This document shows positions 1-4,837 of a stretch of DNA of 5,539 nt, in pieces. The notes beneath the pieces were generated by a model that saw nothing but the letters and a program-made list of their open reading frames with translations, was not told where the DNA came from and did not search any database. The DNA comes from Paracoccaceae bacterium (GTDB lineage Bacteria; Pseudomonadota; Alphaproteobacteria; Rhodobacterales; Rhodobacteraceae). The stretch lies in the NCBI GenBank assembly GCA_023263735.1, contig JALQUQ010000185.1:1-5539 (forward strand). Reading direction: 5' to 3'. The position numbers and the translations under genes are program-made. Every line of letters starts with the position of its first letter. The stretch's first letter is position 1.

Positions 1-1
1 C

Positions 2-96
2 GTGTTCAACCGCGCCGTGCTGGACGCGCGCTTTGCCGTGCAAGACCCCACGCTGCAGGGCTTTGTGCGCGAGTTTGAAGCCGCCTTGCGCACAGC
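2..96 (+). pseudogene. Coding fragment before the glycosyltransferase, in a different frame (partial)
   Basis: The first 90 or so bases read well as protein in the frame starting at base 2 (VFNRAVLDARF..., then ...REFEAALRTA), with the G/C-rich third positions seen in the true genes here. After about base 96 this frame becomes an arginine/cysteine-rich shadow of the glycosyltransferase and stops at 209-211. Two readings are possible. It may be the 3' part of an unrelated upstream gene joined to a 5'-truncated glycosyltransferase. Or the first residues, VFNRA, may be the missing first strand of that same glycosyltransferase (family pattern I-P-V-[YF]-N-R-A), separated from the rest by about 74 out-of-frame bases at 17-90. 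I do not recognise the remainder of the fragment. The window edge prevents a decision. Confidence 0.4.
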
Positions 97-978
97 GTGC
101 TGCCCACGCTCCGCTCGGTGCAGGCGCAGACATGGACCGATTTCGAATGTCTGGTGGTGGATGACGGATCGCGCGACGGCGCCGCACTGGCCTGCGTGGT
201 CGAGGGGCTGAACGATCCGCGCTTTCGCCTGATCCGCCGCGACAATGGCGGCGGCGGCGCGGCGCGCAATACGGGCATTCTGGCCGCCACCGGCGACTGG
301 ATCGCCTTTCTGGACAGCGATGATCTGTTCCTGCCCGAGAAGCTGGAGAAATCCATGGCCGCTCTCTCAAGATGCCCAAAGACAGACCGCCCGGAAAATC
401 TGGTGATCTGTTCTTTCATCAAAGTCTTGCGCGAAGAGGGGCTCAGCTTTTCAAAGCCGCATCGCGCCCCGCGACACTCTGAAAACATTGCCGAATATCT
501 GTTGGCGGATCGGGGGTTCATTCAGACCTCGACGCTGGTTGTGCCCGCATGGCTGGCCCGACAGGTCCAGTTCGATCCGACCCTGCCCTGTGCCCAAGAC
601 AGCGATTTTTGCATTCGGCTGTGGCTGGCCGGGGCGACGTTCGAAATGCTGGAGGAGGGTCTGGTTCTTTGGGATGATCGCGCCTGTGCCGCCCGGGTGT
701 CCAGCACCCGAACGCCGCAAGCCATCGAAACCTGGCTTGAACGCCTCCGGCCAAGGATTTCGGCGCGGGCCTATTGGGGCTACAAGGGGTGGCATTTCGC
801 CAAACTCAAACGGTCCGAGGGGATGGCGCGTCCGCTCGTCTACTGGCTGACGGCCACGGCCCGCGGGGTCTTTGGCCCCAAGCTTGCGATCACGGTCTTT
901 TTGCAGATCCTGCTGACGCAACGGCAATACCGCAGCCTGTCGAATGTCATGCTTCAGCGGTTCAAACTGGGCGTCTGA
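97..978 (+). CDS. Family 2 glycosyltransferase (GT-A fold), 5' end truncated or frameshifted
   Basis: GT2 enzymes transfer a sugar from a nucleotide-sugar donor during cell-surface polysaccharide synthesis, at the cytoplasmic side of the membrane. From the GTG at 97 the protein has 293 residues. Visible family marks are VVDDGSRDG (residues 20-28), which contacts the nucleotide; GGGGAARNTGI (51-61); FLDSDD (71-76), containing the metal-binding DXD; and QDSDF (167-171), which fits the acceptor/catalytic-base [EQ]D motif. The C-terminal part is basic, with a hydrophobic stretch near 265-275 (AITVFLQILL). The protein starts at SVLPTLRSVQAQT, so the usual first beta-strand (V-S-V-I-I-P-x-Y-N-R-A) is absent; a stop at 76-78 closes this frame upstream and no better start exists. 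Without that strand the enzyme is probably impaired unless translation is corrected. Codons around 360-500 are less GC-rich than in the neighbours. Family call is secure; the start is not. Confidence 0.85.
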   Translation: MLPTLRSVQAQTWTDFECLVVDDGSRDGAALACVVEGLNDPRFRLIRRDNGGGGAARNTGILAATGDWIAFLDSDDLFLPEKLEKSMAALSRCPKTDRPENLVICSFIKVLREEGLSFSKPHRAPRHSENIAEYLLADRGFIQTSTLVVPAWLARQVQFDPTLPCAQDSDFCIRLWLAGATFEMLEEGLVLWDDRACAARVSSTRTPQAIETWLERLRPRISARAYWGYKGWHFAKLKRSEGMARPLVYWLTATARGVFGPKLAITVFLQILLTQRQYRSLSNVMLQRFKLGV

Positions 979-995
979 GGGGCCTGCGACCAAAC

Positions 996-1007
996 CTGCG
1001 TACGCAG
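996..1007. repeat. Perfect 12-base palindrome after the glycosyltransferase
   Basis: CTGCGTACGCAG reads the same on both strands and lies 17 bases after the glycosyltransferase stop codon. It has no T-run, so it is not a classic terminator. It is the first of three dyads in the 110-base gap before the spike genes and could be a protein-binding site. Function is inferred from symmetry and position only. Confidence 0.35.
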
Positions 1008-1024
1008 CCGCAAGGCTTGGGTTA

Positions 1025-1046
1025 CCAATTCTCGCTTAGGAATTGG
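1025..1046. promoter_or_regulatory. Inverted repeat upstream of the spike base gene (candidate operator)
   Basis: Arms CCAATTC (1025-1031) and GAATTGG (1040-1046) are perfect complements separated by 8 bases, and they are AT-rich in a GC-rich setting. The 22-base dyad ends 42 bases before the spike base start codon, a fitting place for a regulator site. There is no following T-run, which argues against a terminator. The cognate regulator cannot be named from the sequence. Confidence 0.4.
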
Positions 1047-1054
1047 GCATATCC

Positions 1055-1068
1055 GCGTGTGATCACGC
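1055..1068. repeat. Short hairpin-forming dyad close to the spike base start
   Basis: GCGTG (1055-1059) and CACGC (1064-1068) can pair around a 4-base loop; the overlapping GTGATCAC (1059-1066) is itself a perfect palindrome. It lies 20 bases before the start codon, so in a transcript it would sit just upstream of the ribosome binding site. It may be a binding site or a leader structure, or chance in GC-rich DNA. Confidence 0.25.
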
Positions 1069-1088
1069 CCCCAACCCTTGAGGCTCTC

Positions 1089-1355
1089 ATGACAAATCCT
1101 TTCGCCGGACGCACCCTGCCGCTTTCGGGCCCTGCCCGTGACCTTTTGCCGGTGACCCCGCATGACACCGCCCTTCTGGCCCATACGGCCATCGGGCTTT
1201 ACTGCGAAACGGCGGGGACGATTGTCTTTGAAACCGCCGCCGGGGCGGTACGCACGGTGGCGGTGGGGGCACTGACCATTCTGCCCGTCGGCGCGCGCCG
1301 GGTGCTGGCCACCGGCACCACCGCCACCGGCATCCATGCGCTGGTGCTGTCATGA
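1089..1355 (+). CDS. ghsA: GTA/phage head spike base protein, RCAP_Rcc01079 (GhsA) family
   Basis: This 88-residue protein matches the pattern of the small spike base family named after R. capsulatus rcc01079: an N-terminal PFAGRTLPLSGPARDLLPVTP (residues 4-24), then D26-T27, a central GLYCETAGTIVFETAAG segment, and the C-terminal RRVLATGTTATGI (70-82). The alternating hydrophobic and glycine-rich pattern predicts a small beta fold. In R. capsulatus GhsA is the base that joins the spike to the GTA capsid and acts with the fiber GhsB. The ATG at 1089 is preceded by GAGG at 1080-1083 with a 5-base spacing; an upstream extension of the frame runs through the glycosyltransferase and is a shadow. 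The stop codon overlaps the next start (ATGA, 1352-1355), so the two are probably translated as a coupled pair. A prophage origin cannot be excluded, but no other phage gene is in the window. Family assignment is from recall of conserved motifs, not a search. Confidence 0.85.
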   Translation: MTNPFAGRTLPLSGPARDLLPVTPHDTALLAHTAIGLYCETAGTIVFETAAGAVRTVAVGALTILPVGARRVLATGTTATGIHALVLS

Positions 1356-2491
1356 GCATCCTGCGCAATCTGGCCGTGACCGATTGGCGGGGGGCGCGCT
1401 TTGCCCCCGTCGAGCAGGCGGGCATTGCGCTGACGGGCCGGATGCCGATGGCCGCGCTGGATTTCGGGGCCCGGGTCTGGCGTCTGGCCGGGCGCAGCGG
1501 GGCCAATCCGGTTCAGGCCGGGCGGCTTGATCTTTCGGCGCTGGAGGGCGCGACCCCGGGTCTGGTGCTGGAACCCAGCCGCACCAATCTGGTCTTTCCC
1601 TCGACCGTGGCCCCCACTGGCTGGGGGGTGAACGGCGGCTCTGGCATCGCGGTCAACCCCGGCCCCGCCTTTGGCGGGATCGCGGGGGCGGTGATCACCT
1701 CGGGCACCTCGGATTGGGGGCGCGCCTTTGGCAATCCGATGACCCTGACCAGCGGGGTCAGCTATGCGGTGTCGGTCTGGGTCGCGGCCGGCACCTCGGG
1801 CAAGGTGCGGATCGAACTGTTCGGCACCGGCATCGATGCGATCGTTTCGGGCACATTCGGCGCGCTTGGCGCCACCTATCAGGCGGGGGCGGCGGTGTCG
1901 AACCTGAGCCAGACCGATCTGGGCGGGGTCTGGTGCATACGCTTCCGCGTCCTGCCCAGCGTGACCGCCACCAATGTGACGCTGGGCATCGGCCCCTCGT
2001 CAAGCGTTGCGGGGAAAACCGTCCTTGCCCATGCCGCGCAGGTCGAGGTGGCCGAACGCGCAAGCAGCCCCATCGCCACCACCACCGCCCCGGTCACGCG
2101 GGCCGCCGATGCGCCGGTCTTGCCGCTGGGCCCGTGGTTCAACGGGGCGGCGGGGGCGCTGCGGCTGGCGGTCCTGCCCTTGGGCCCCGAAGCGCAAACC
2201 CTGGCCCAACTGACCGACAGCGCCGATGCGGCGCTGCTGACGCTGGGGATCAACGGGGCGGGCTTTGTCACGCTGACGGGGGCCGGGGTCGCGCTGACCT
2301 CGGCCAGCGCGATCGCGCCGGGCGGGGCGCAGGCGGTGCAGATCGGCTGGGGCCCCGCCGGAACCCAGCTGCGTCTGGGTGCGGCCTCTGTCCTCGGCGG
2401 GGCGCTGACGCTGCCTACAGCGGCGAAACTGCGGTTCGGCCCCGCCAATGCGCTGGTGCAGAGCCTGTATCTTTGGGACCGTCAGGTCTGA
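1352..2491 (+). CDS. ghsB: GTA/phage head spike fiber protein (GhsB-like), capsule-binding
   Basis: The product has 379 residues and is rich in Ala, Gly, Thr and Val. An N-terminal segment (1-70) precedes LEPSRTNL (73-80), the hallmark opening of phage head spike fiber domains. A first beta-rich, carbohydrate-binding-module-like domain follows (about 80-235), with GWGVNGG near its start and AQVEVAERASSPIATT at its end, the usual 'AQ-E-...-SPI-T' closure. A second beta domain (about 255-379) ends in LRFGPANALVQSLYLWDRQ, like the lectin/laminin-G-type tail domains of fibers. There is no signal peptide or membrane segment, as expected for a virion protein assembled in the cytoplasm. In R. capsulatus GhsB is part of the GTA head spike needed to bind the cell capsule. 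It starts inside the ATGA overlap with the spike base gene and has no clear ribosome binding site of its own, suggesting translational coupling. Its last 10 bases overlap the convergent glycosyltransferase. The binding specificity cannot be read from sequence. Confidence 0.82.
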   Translation: MSILRNLAVTDWRGARFAPVEQAGIALTGRMPMAALDFGARVWRLAGRSGANPVQAGRLDLSALEGATPGLVLEPSRTNLVFPSTVAPTGWGVNGGSGIAVNPGPAFGGIAGAVITSGTSDWGRAFGNPMTLTSGVSYAVSVWVAAGTSGKVRIELFGTGIDAIVSGTFGALGATYQAGAAVSNLSQTDLGGVWCIRFRVLPSVTATNVTLGIGPSSSVAGKTVLAHAAQVEVAERASSPIATTTAPVTRAADAPVLPLGPWFNGAAGALRLAVLPLGPEAQTLAQLTDSADAALLTLGINGAGFVTLTGAGVALTSASAIAPGGAQAVQIGWGPAGTQLRLGAASVLGGALTLPTAAKLRFGPANALVQSLYLWDRQV

Positions 2492-3318
2492 TCAGAGCCG
2501 ATCCGCGCCAAGACCGGCGGCATCGGCCGGGCCTGACGCCCGCGATCCGCCGCCGGACTGCGCAGGGCAATCCACAGCGCATGGGGATTGGTGGTCAGAT
2601 AGCGCCAGGCCAATTGGCGCGGACGTGAGATCATCCGATGCGCCCATTCCAGATTGGCCTTTTGCATCCAGGCGGGCGCCCGCCGATACTCGCCCGCGAT
2701 GAAATGAAAACACCCCCCCGCGGTTATGATCCAGCGCGCCGAGATCCGATCGCGCAGGCGCAGGCTGATGATCTGTTCGCGCGGTTTGCCCATGCCCACC
2801 CAGACCACATCGGCGCCCGAGCGGTTGATCAACCGCGCCACCTCGGCCTCCTCCACCTCCGAGAAATAGCCGTGATGGCGGCCCGCGATCCGCAGGCCCG
2901 GATACATCTCTTGCAGCCGGGCGGCGGCCTTGGCATTGACCGCCTCCTCCCCGCCCAAAAGAAAGAAGCTGTACCCCGATTGCGCGCATTGTGCTGCAAA
3001 ATCATGGATCATGTCGGTGGTGGCCGCGCGTTCGGGGATCTGGGGCCCCGCCAGCCAGCGCGACAGGGTGACCAGAAACCCGCCATCGGCATGGATGATA
3101 TCGGCCTCGGCCACGGCGGCGGCATAGCGGGGATCGCGCCGGGCCAGCGACAGCCCCTGACCATTGACATCAAACACCACCTTGGGCCGCCCCCAGCCCC
3201 GGGCGGCATCGCGCAGGAACCAGGCCACCAGATCGCCGCGACTGACGCAATCAATGGAAAACGCGCCGAACTGGCGTTTTGGCGGGGTCTCATCAGGAAT
3301 GGGAAGCAACTGGGTCAT
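2482..3318 (-). CDS. WecG/TagA/CpsF family glycosyltransferase (GT26)
   Basis: The 278-residue protein is a full-length member of the family that transfers a sugar (for example ManNAc or ManNAcA) to a lipid-linked intermediate in capsule, teichoic acid or common-antigen synthesis, peripherally at the inner membrane face. Family marks in order: VFDVNGQGLSLARRD (48-62; many members have TVN where this has DVN), ADIIHADGG (72-80) with D78 in the position of the proposed catalytic base, RAATTDM (97-103), FFLLGG (118-123), HHGYF (148-152), VWVGMGKPREQ (172-182), AGGCFHFIAGEYRRAPAWMQ (200-219) and LEWAHRM (223-229). The ATG at 3318 is preceded on its strand by GGAAGGA (3331-3325) with a 6-base gap, which settles the start. 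It is convergent with the spike fiber gene, and the two ends overlap by 10 bases. The sugar transferred is unknown, so no gene symbol is given. Confidence 0.93.
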   Translation of the reverse strand: MTQLLPIPDETPPKRQFGAFSIDCVSRGDLVAWFLRDAARGWGRPKVVFDVNGQGLSLARRDPRYAAAVAEADIIHADGGFLVTLSRWLAGPQIPERAATTDMIHDFAAQCAQSGYSFFLLGGEEAVNAKAAARLQEMYPGLRIAGRHHGYFSEVEEAEVARLINRSGADVVWVGMGKPREQIISLRLRDRISARWIITAGGCFHFIAGEYRRAPAWMQKANLEWAHRMISRPRQLAWRYLTTNPHALWIALRSPAADRGRQARPMPPVLARIGSDQT

Positions 3319-3324
3319 CGCGCA

Positions 3325-3331
3325 TCCTTCC
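3325..3331 (-). promoter_or_regulatory. Ribosome binding site of the WecG-family gene
   Basis: On the minus strand GGAAGGA lies six bases before the ATG. It is the strongest Shine-Dalgarno match in the window and fixes the start at 3318. Confidence 0.6.
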
Positions 3332-3348
3332 GCGAAGGGTCAATTTCG

Positions 3349-3367
3349 ATTCAAATCTGGATTGAAT
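3349..3367. promoter_or_regulatory. AT-rich dyad in the divergent promoter region
   Basis: ATTCAA (3349-3354) and TTGAAT (3362-3367) are perfect complements with a 7-base spacer, in the most AT-rich patch of the 200-base gap, 31 bases upstream of the WecG-family start. A partly similar stretch (TCAAATC, then TTCAAT, at 3447-3464) lies nearer the lipoprotein gene. This could be an operator or promoter element of the minus-strand gene; no factor can be named. Confidence 0.3.
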
Positions 3368-3432
3368 TCCTTTCCGGATGATTAACTGCGGTTGAGCAAA
3401 GCCCCGGCGGCGGCCGGGATTTCCGCGGCCTC

Positions 3433-3446
3433 CCGATCCGGATCGG
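3433..3446. promoter_or_regulatory. Perfect 14-base palindrome between divergent genes (candidate operator)
   Basis: CCGATCCGGATCGG is fully symmetrical without a spacer and lies near the middle of the gap between the WecG-family gene and the lipoprotein gene. Such a site could be bound by a dimeric regulator acting on either promoter. Chance occurrence is possible in DNA where GATC- and CCGG-type words are common. Confidence 0.35.
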
Positions 3447-3482
3447 TCAAATCCCGGTTCAATCGGGGGCCGCTCTTGTGCA

Positions 3483-3505
3483 TTCTGGCCAAAACGAAGC
3501 CAGAA
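3483..3505. promoter_or_regulatory. Inverted repeat just upstream of the lipoprotein ribosome binding site
   Basis: TTCTGGC (3483-3489) and GCCAGAA (3499-3505) are perfect complements around 9 bases. The dyad ends 4 bases before the AGGACAGG ribosome-binding region (3511-3518), so it could be an operator overlapping the promoter or a leader hairpin. There is no T-run after it. Confidence 0.35.
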
Positions 3506-3518
3506 CGACGAGGACAGG

Positions 3519-3824
3519 ATGATGCCAAAAACCAGTTTCCCCGCCCTAGCGCTGATCGGGATGCTTGCGGGATGCGTGGGCAGCGGCGGGGGGCGCACCC
3601 TTGTCGAGGGGGTGGGCGCGGAGGATATGCTCAAGCTGCGCGCGGGCCCGGGTCTGGGGTTCCGGGTGGTGCTGGGCCTGCCCGATGGCACCCCGCTTGA
3701 GCGGCAGGACTGCGTGACCGAGGTCGGGCAGTTGTGGTGCCGGGTGTCTTTGGCCGATGCGCCGCGGGTTTCGGGATATGTCTCGGCCGATTATCTGGTG
3801 GGCGGCGCGGGGCCCAGCCGTTAG
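3519..3824 (+). CDS. Small lipoprotein with bacterial SH3-like domain
   Basis: The protein has 101 residues. The N-terminus MMPKTSFPALALIGMLAGC is a type II signal peptide with lipobox LAGC (16-19), so C19 should be lipid-modified and the protein anchored in the envelope. Residue 20 is Val rather than Asp, so there is no typical inner-membrane retention signal. From about 36 to 94 it shows the SH3_3 pattern: MLKLRAGPGLGFRVVLGLPDGTPLE (37-61, the common 'LNVRSGPGTSY..VLG.L..GT.V' opening), then LWCRVSL (72-78) and GYVSADYL (86-93). C65 and C74 could form a disulfide. Such domains usually bind peptidoglycan or other envelope partners; the specific role is unknown. AGGACAGG at 3511-3518 precedes two successive ATGs (3519 and 3522), and either could start it. 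It is convergent with the next gene, 19 bases away, and its relation to the polysaccharide genes is positional only. Confidence 0.85.
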   Translation: MMPKTSFPALALIGMLAGCVGSGGGRTLVEGVGAEDMLKLRAGPGLGFRVVLGLPDGTPLERQDCVTEVGQLWCRVSLADAPRVSGYVSADYLVGGAGPSR

Positions 3825-3843
3825 GCGCCCCGATCAGAACCCC

Positions 3844-4686
3844 TCAGAACTCGTCGCGCAAGAACGTGGTCAATTGCGAGCGCCCCGCCGGGTCCAGCGT
3901 GGAAAATTCCAGCGCGACGGGGGCGTCTTCCTTCAGGCTGCGCAGAAAATCGAGCAGCGTCGGCACCACCAGACTGCCCTTGCCCTGAAAGCTTTTCGCA
4001 TCGGGGCGGGGGTTGAAGGTGCCATGCACATCCTGCCAAGGGGCGACACCGCGCAACGCGACCCCCTCTTGCCAGAAATAGCGCGTCGTTCCCAGATCGA
4101 TGCCGACAAAGCGGATTCGCCGATAGCCAAGCGCACAGGCCAGCAGCACCAGCCGCGCCACCGACCCCGTCAGCGCGAAATTCAGGTTCAGATCGGGCGT
4201 CTCGAACACCCGCCGCCGCATCACCGTGCGAAACACATGGCGATAGCTTGTCAGCCGTTTGCGCACCGAGACGCTCACGCGAATATAGGCATGGGTGGGG
4301 AAATGCTCGGTCAGGGCGCGGATTTCGGGGCTGTCATGCTTGCTGCGGTTCTGAAACCAAAAGATCGCCGGTTTCGTCTGCCCTGTCATCTTGGCCGCAA
4401 GGCTGGCCGATTGATGCGGGTCGGACAGCGCCTCGATCGAATAGATGTCAAAGGCGATGGGGGCGACCCCGGCCATGTTGATCGCGGCCGAGGTGCCGCG
4501 CTCGATCTCTTGCAGATCGGCCTCGGACAGATCGTTCAAGGTGCCGCCCGCGCCGCAGATGGTGAAAACGGCCTTGGGGTCTGTGGTGCGATAGCGCGCG
4601 ATCAGGCGGTCATCCTGCCCCCGGCTGCGCCAACGCGCCCCCGCATAGCGCGCCAAGGTGATCAGCTGATCCAGATATTCCTGCAT
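3844..4686 (-). CDS. Putative sugar-transfer protein with DUF115/GT42-like Rossmann features
   Basis: From the ATG at 4686 the protein has 280 residues. I do not recognise a named gene. Two blocks stand out: AVFTICGAGGTLNDLSEADL (39-58), shaped like the nucleotide-binding 'CGxGPSL..L' opening of GT42 sialyltransferases and DUF115/MAF proteins, and LTGSVARLVLLACALGYRRI (172-191) followed by RFVGIDLG (192-199), like their 'tSG..a...A..LGyk.I.l.GiD' block. Between them are a basic stretch (VRKRLTSYRHVFRTVMRRR, 141-159) and a possible acceptor region. No signal peptide or membrane helix is seen. These families act in LPS, capsule or flagellin glycan synthesis, which agrees with the neighbours; the activity itself is inference. 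A GTG at 4749 would add 21 residues rich in Ala, Gly, Pro and Arg; the ATG is preferred because the extra segment is low-complexity and overlaps a GC-rich hairpin. Neither start has a strong ribosome binding site. Confidence 0.75.
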   Translation of the reverse strand: MQEYLDQLITLARYAGARWRSRGQDDRLIARYRTTDPKAVFTICGAGGTLNDLSEADLQEIERGTSAAINMAGVAPIAFDIYSIEALSDPHQSASLAAKMTGQTKPAIFWFQNRSKHDSPEIRALTEHFPTHAYIRVSVSVRKRLTSYRHVFRTVMRRRVFETPDLNLNFALTGSVARLVLLACALGYRRIRFVGIDLGTTRYFWQEGVALRGVAPWQDVHGTFNPRPDAKSFQGKGSLVVPTLLDFLRSLKEDAPVALEFSTLDPAGRSQLTTFLRDEF

Positions 4687-4706
4687 GATCCCGCCCGCCC
4701 CCGATG

Positions 4707-4735
4707 CCGGGCCCCTGCGCGCAAGCGGGCCCCGG
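4707..4735. repeat. GC-rich hairpin in the leader of the minus-strand gene
   Basis: Two copies of GGGCCC (4709-4714 and 4727-4732) can pair around 12 bases; two more pairs form beyond a one-base bulge (CC at 4707-4708 with GG at 4734-4735). The structure lies just upstream of the preferred ATG of the DUF115/GT42-like gene, where it could affect translation, or it may be chance in GC-rich sequence. Confidence 0.25.
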
Positions 4736-4742
4736 GGTCCAG

Positions 4743-4809
4743 CTAGCACAGGCGCGCGCCCCCGCTCAAGTCATTGGCGCAACTGGACGCCTGTGGCACA
4801 ACTTGCTAG
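4743..4809. promoter_or_regulatory. Nested inverted and direct repeats between divergent genes
   Basis: CACAGGCG (4747-4754) is complementary to CGCCTGTG (4788-4795), and CTAGCA (4743-4748) is complementary to TGCTAG (4804-4809). The same stretch carries a 10-base direct repeat, TGGCGCAACT (4775-4784) and TGGCACAACT (4794-4803), with one mismatch and a 19-base period. It lies 28 bases before the oxidoreductase start, a likely promoter/operator position. Function is inferred. Confidence 0.35.
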
Positions 4810-4837
4810 ACCCGCGTCAAAGTTGAAAGGGGCCGCC

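Noticed and set aside
1025..1068. Rho-independent terminator for the glycosyltransferase
   Set aside because: The dyads are present but no T-run follows any of them, and the main stem is AT-rich; a regulatory role is more likely.
1714..2628. Long open frame (304 codons) on the plus strand inside the spike fiber gene
   Set aside because: It is an Arg/Gly/Pro-rich shadow of the fiber gene in another frame, without family motifs; the fiber frame has clear domain structure.
2638..3381. Plus-strand frame opposite the WecG-family gene
   Set aside because: The minus-strand gene has full-length family motifs and a strong ribosome binding site; the plus-strand translation is an antisense artefact.
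3757..4746. Long plus-strand frame (329 codons) opposite the DUF115/GT42-like gene
   Set aside because: It is an antisense shadow caused by GC-rich codon bias; its His/Arg/Gln-rich translation has no recognisable motif, while the minus strand shows conserved blocks.
4795..4807. Sigma-54-like promoter (GGCACAACTTGC) upstream of the oxidoreductase
   Set aside because: The GG and GC elements are 10 bases apart instead of the required 12, so it does not fit the -24/-12 consensus.
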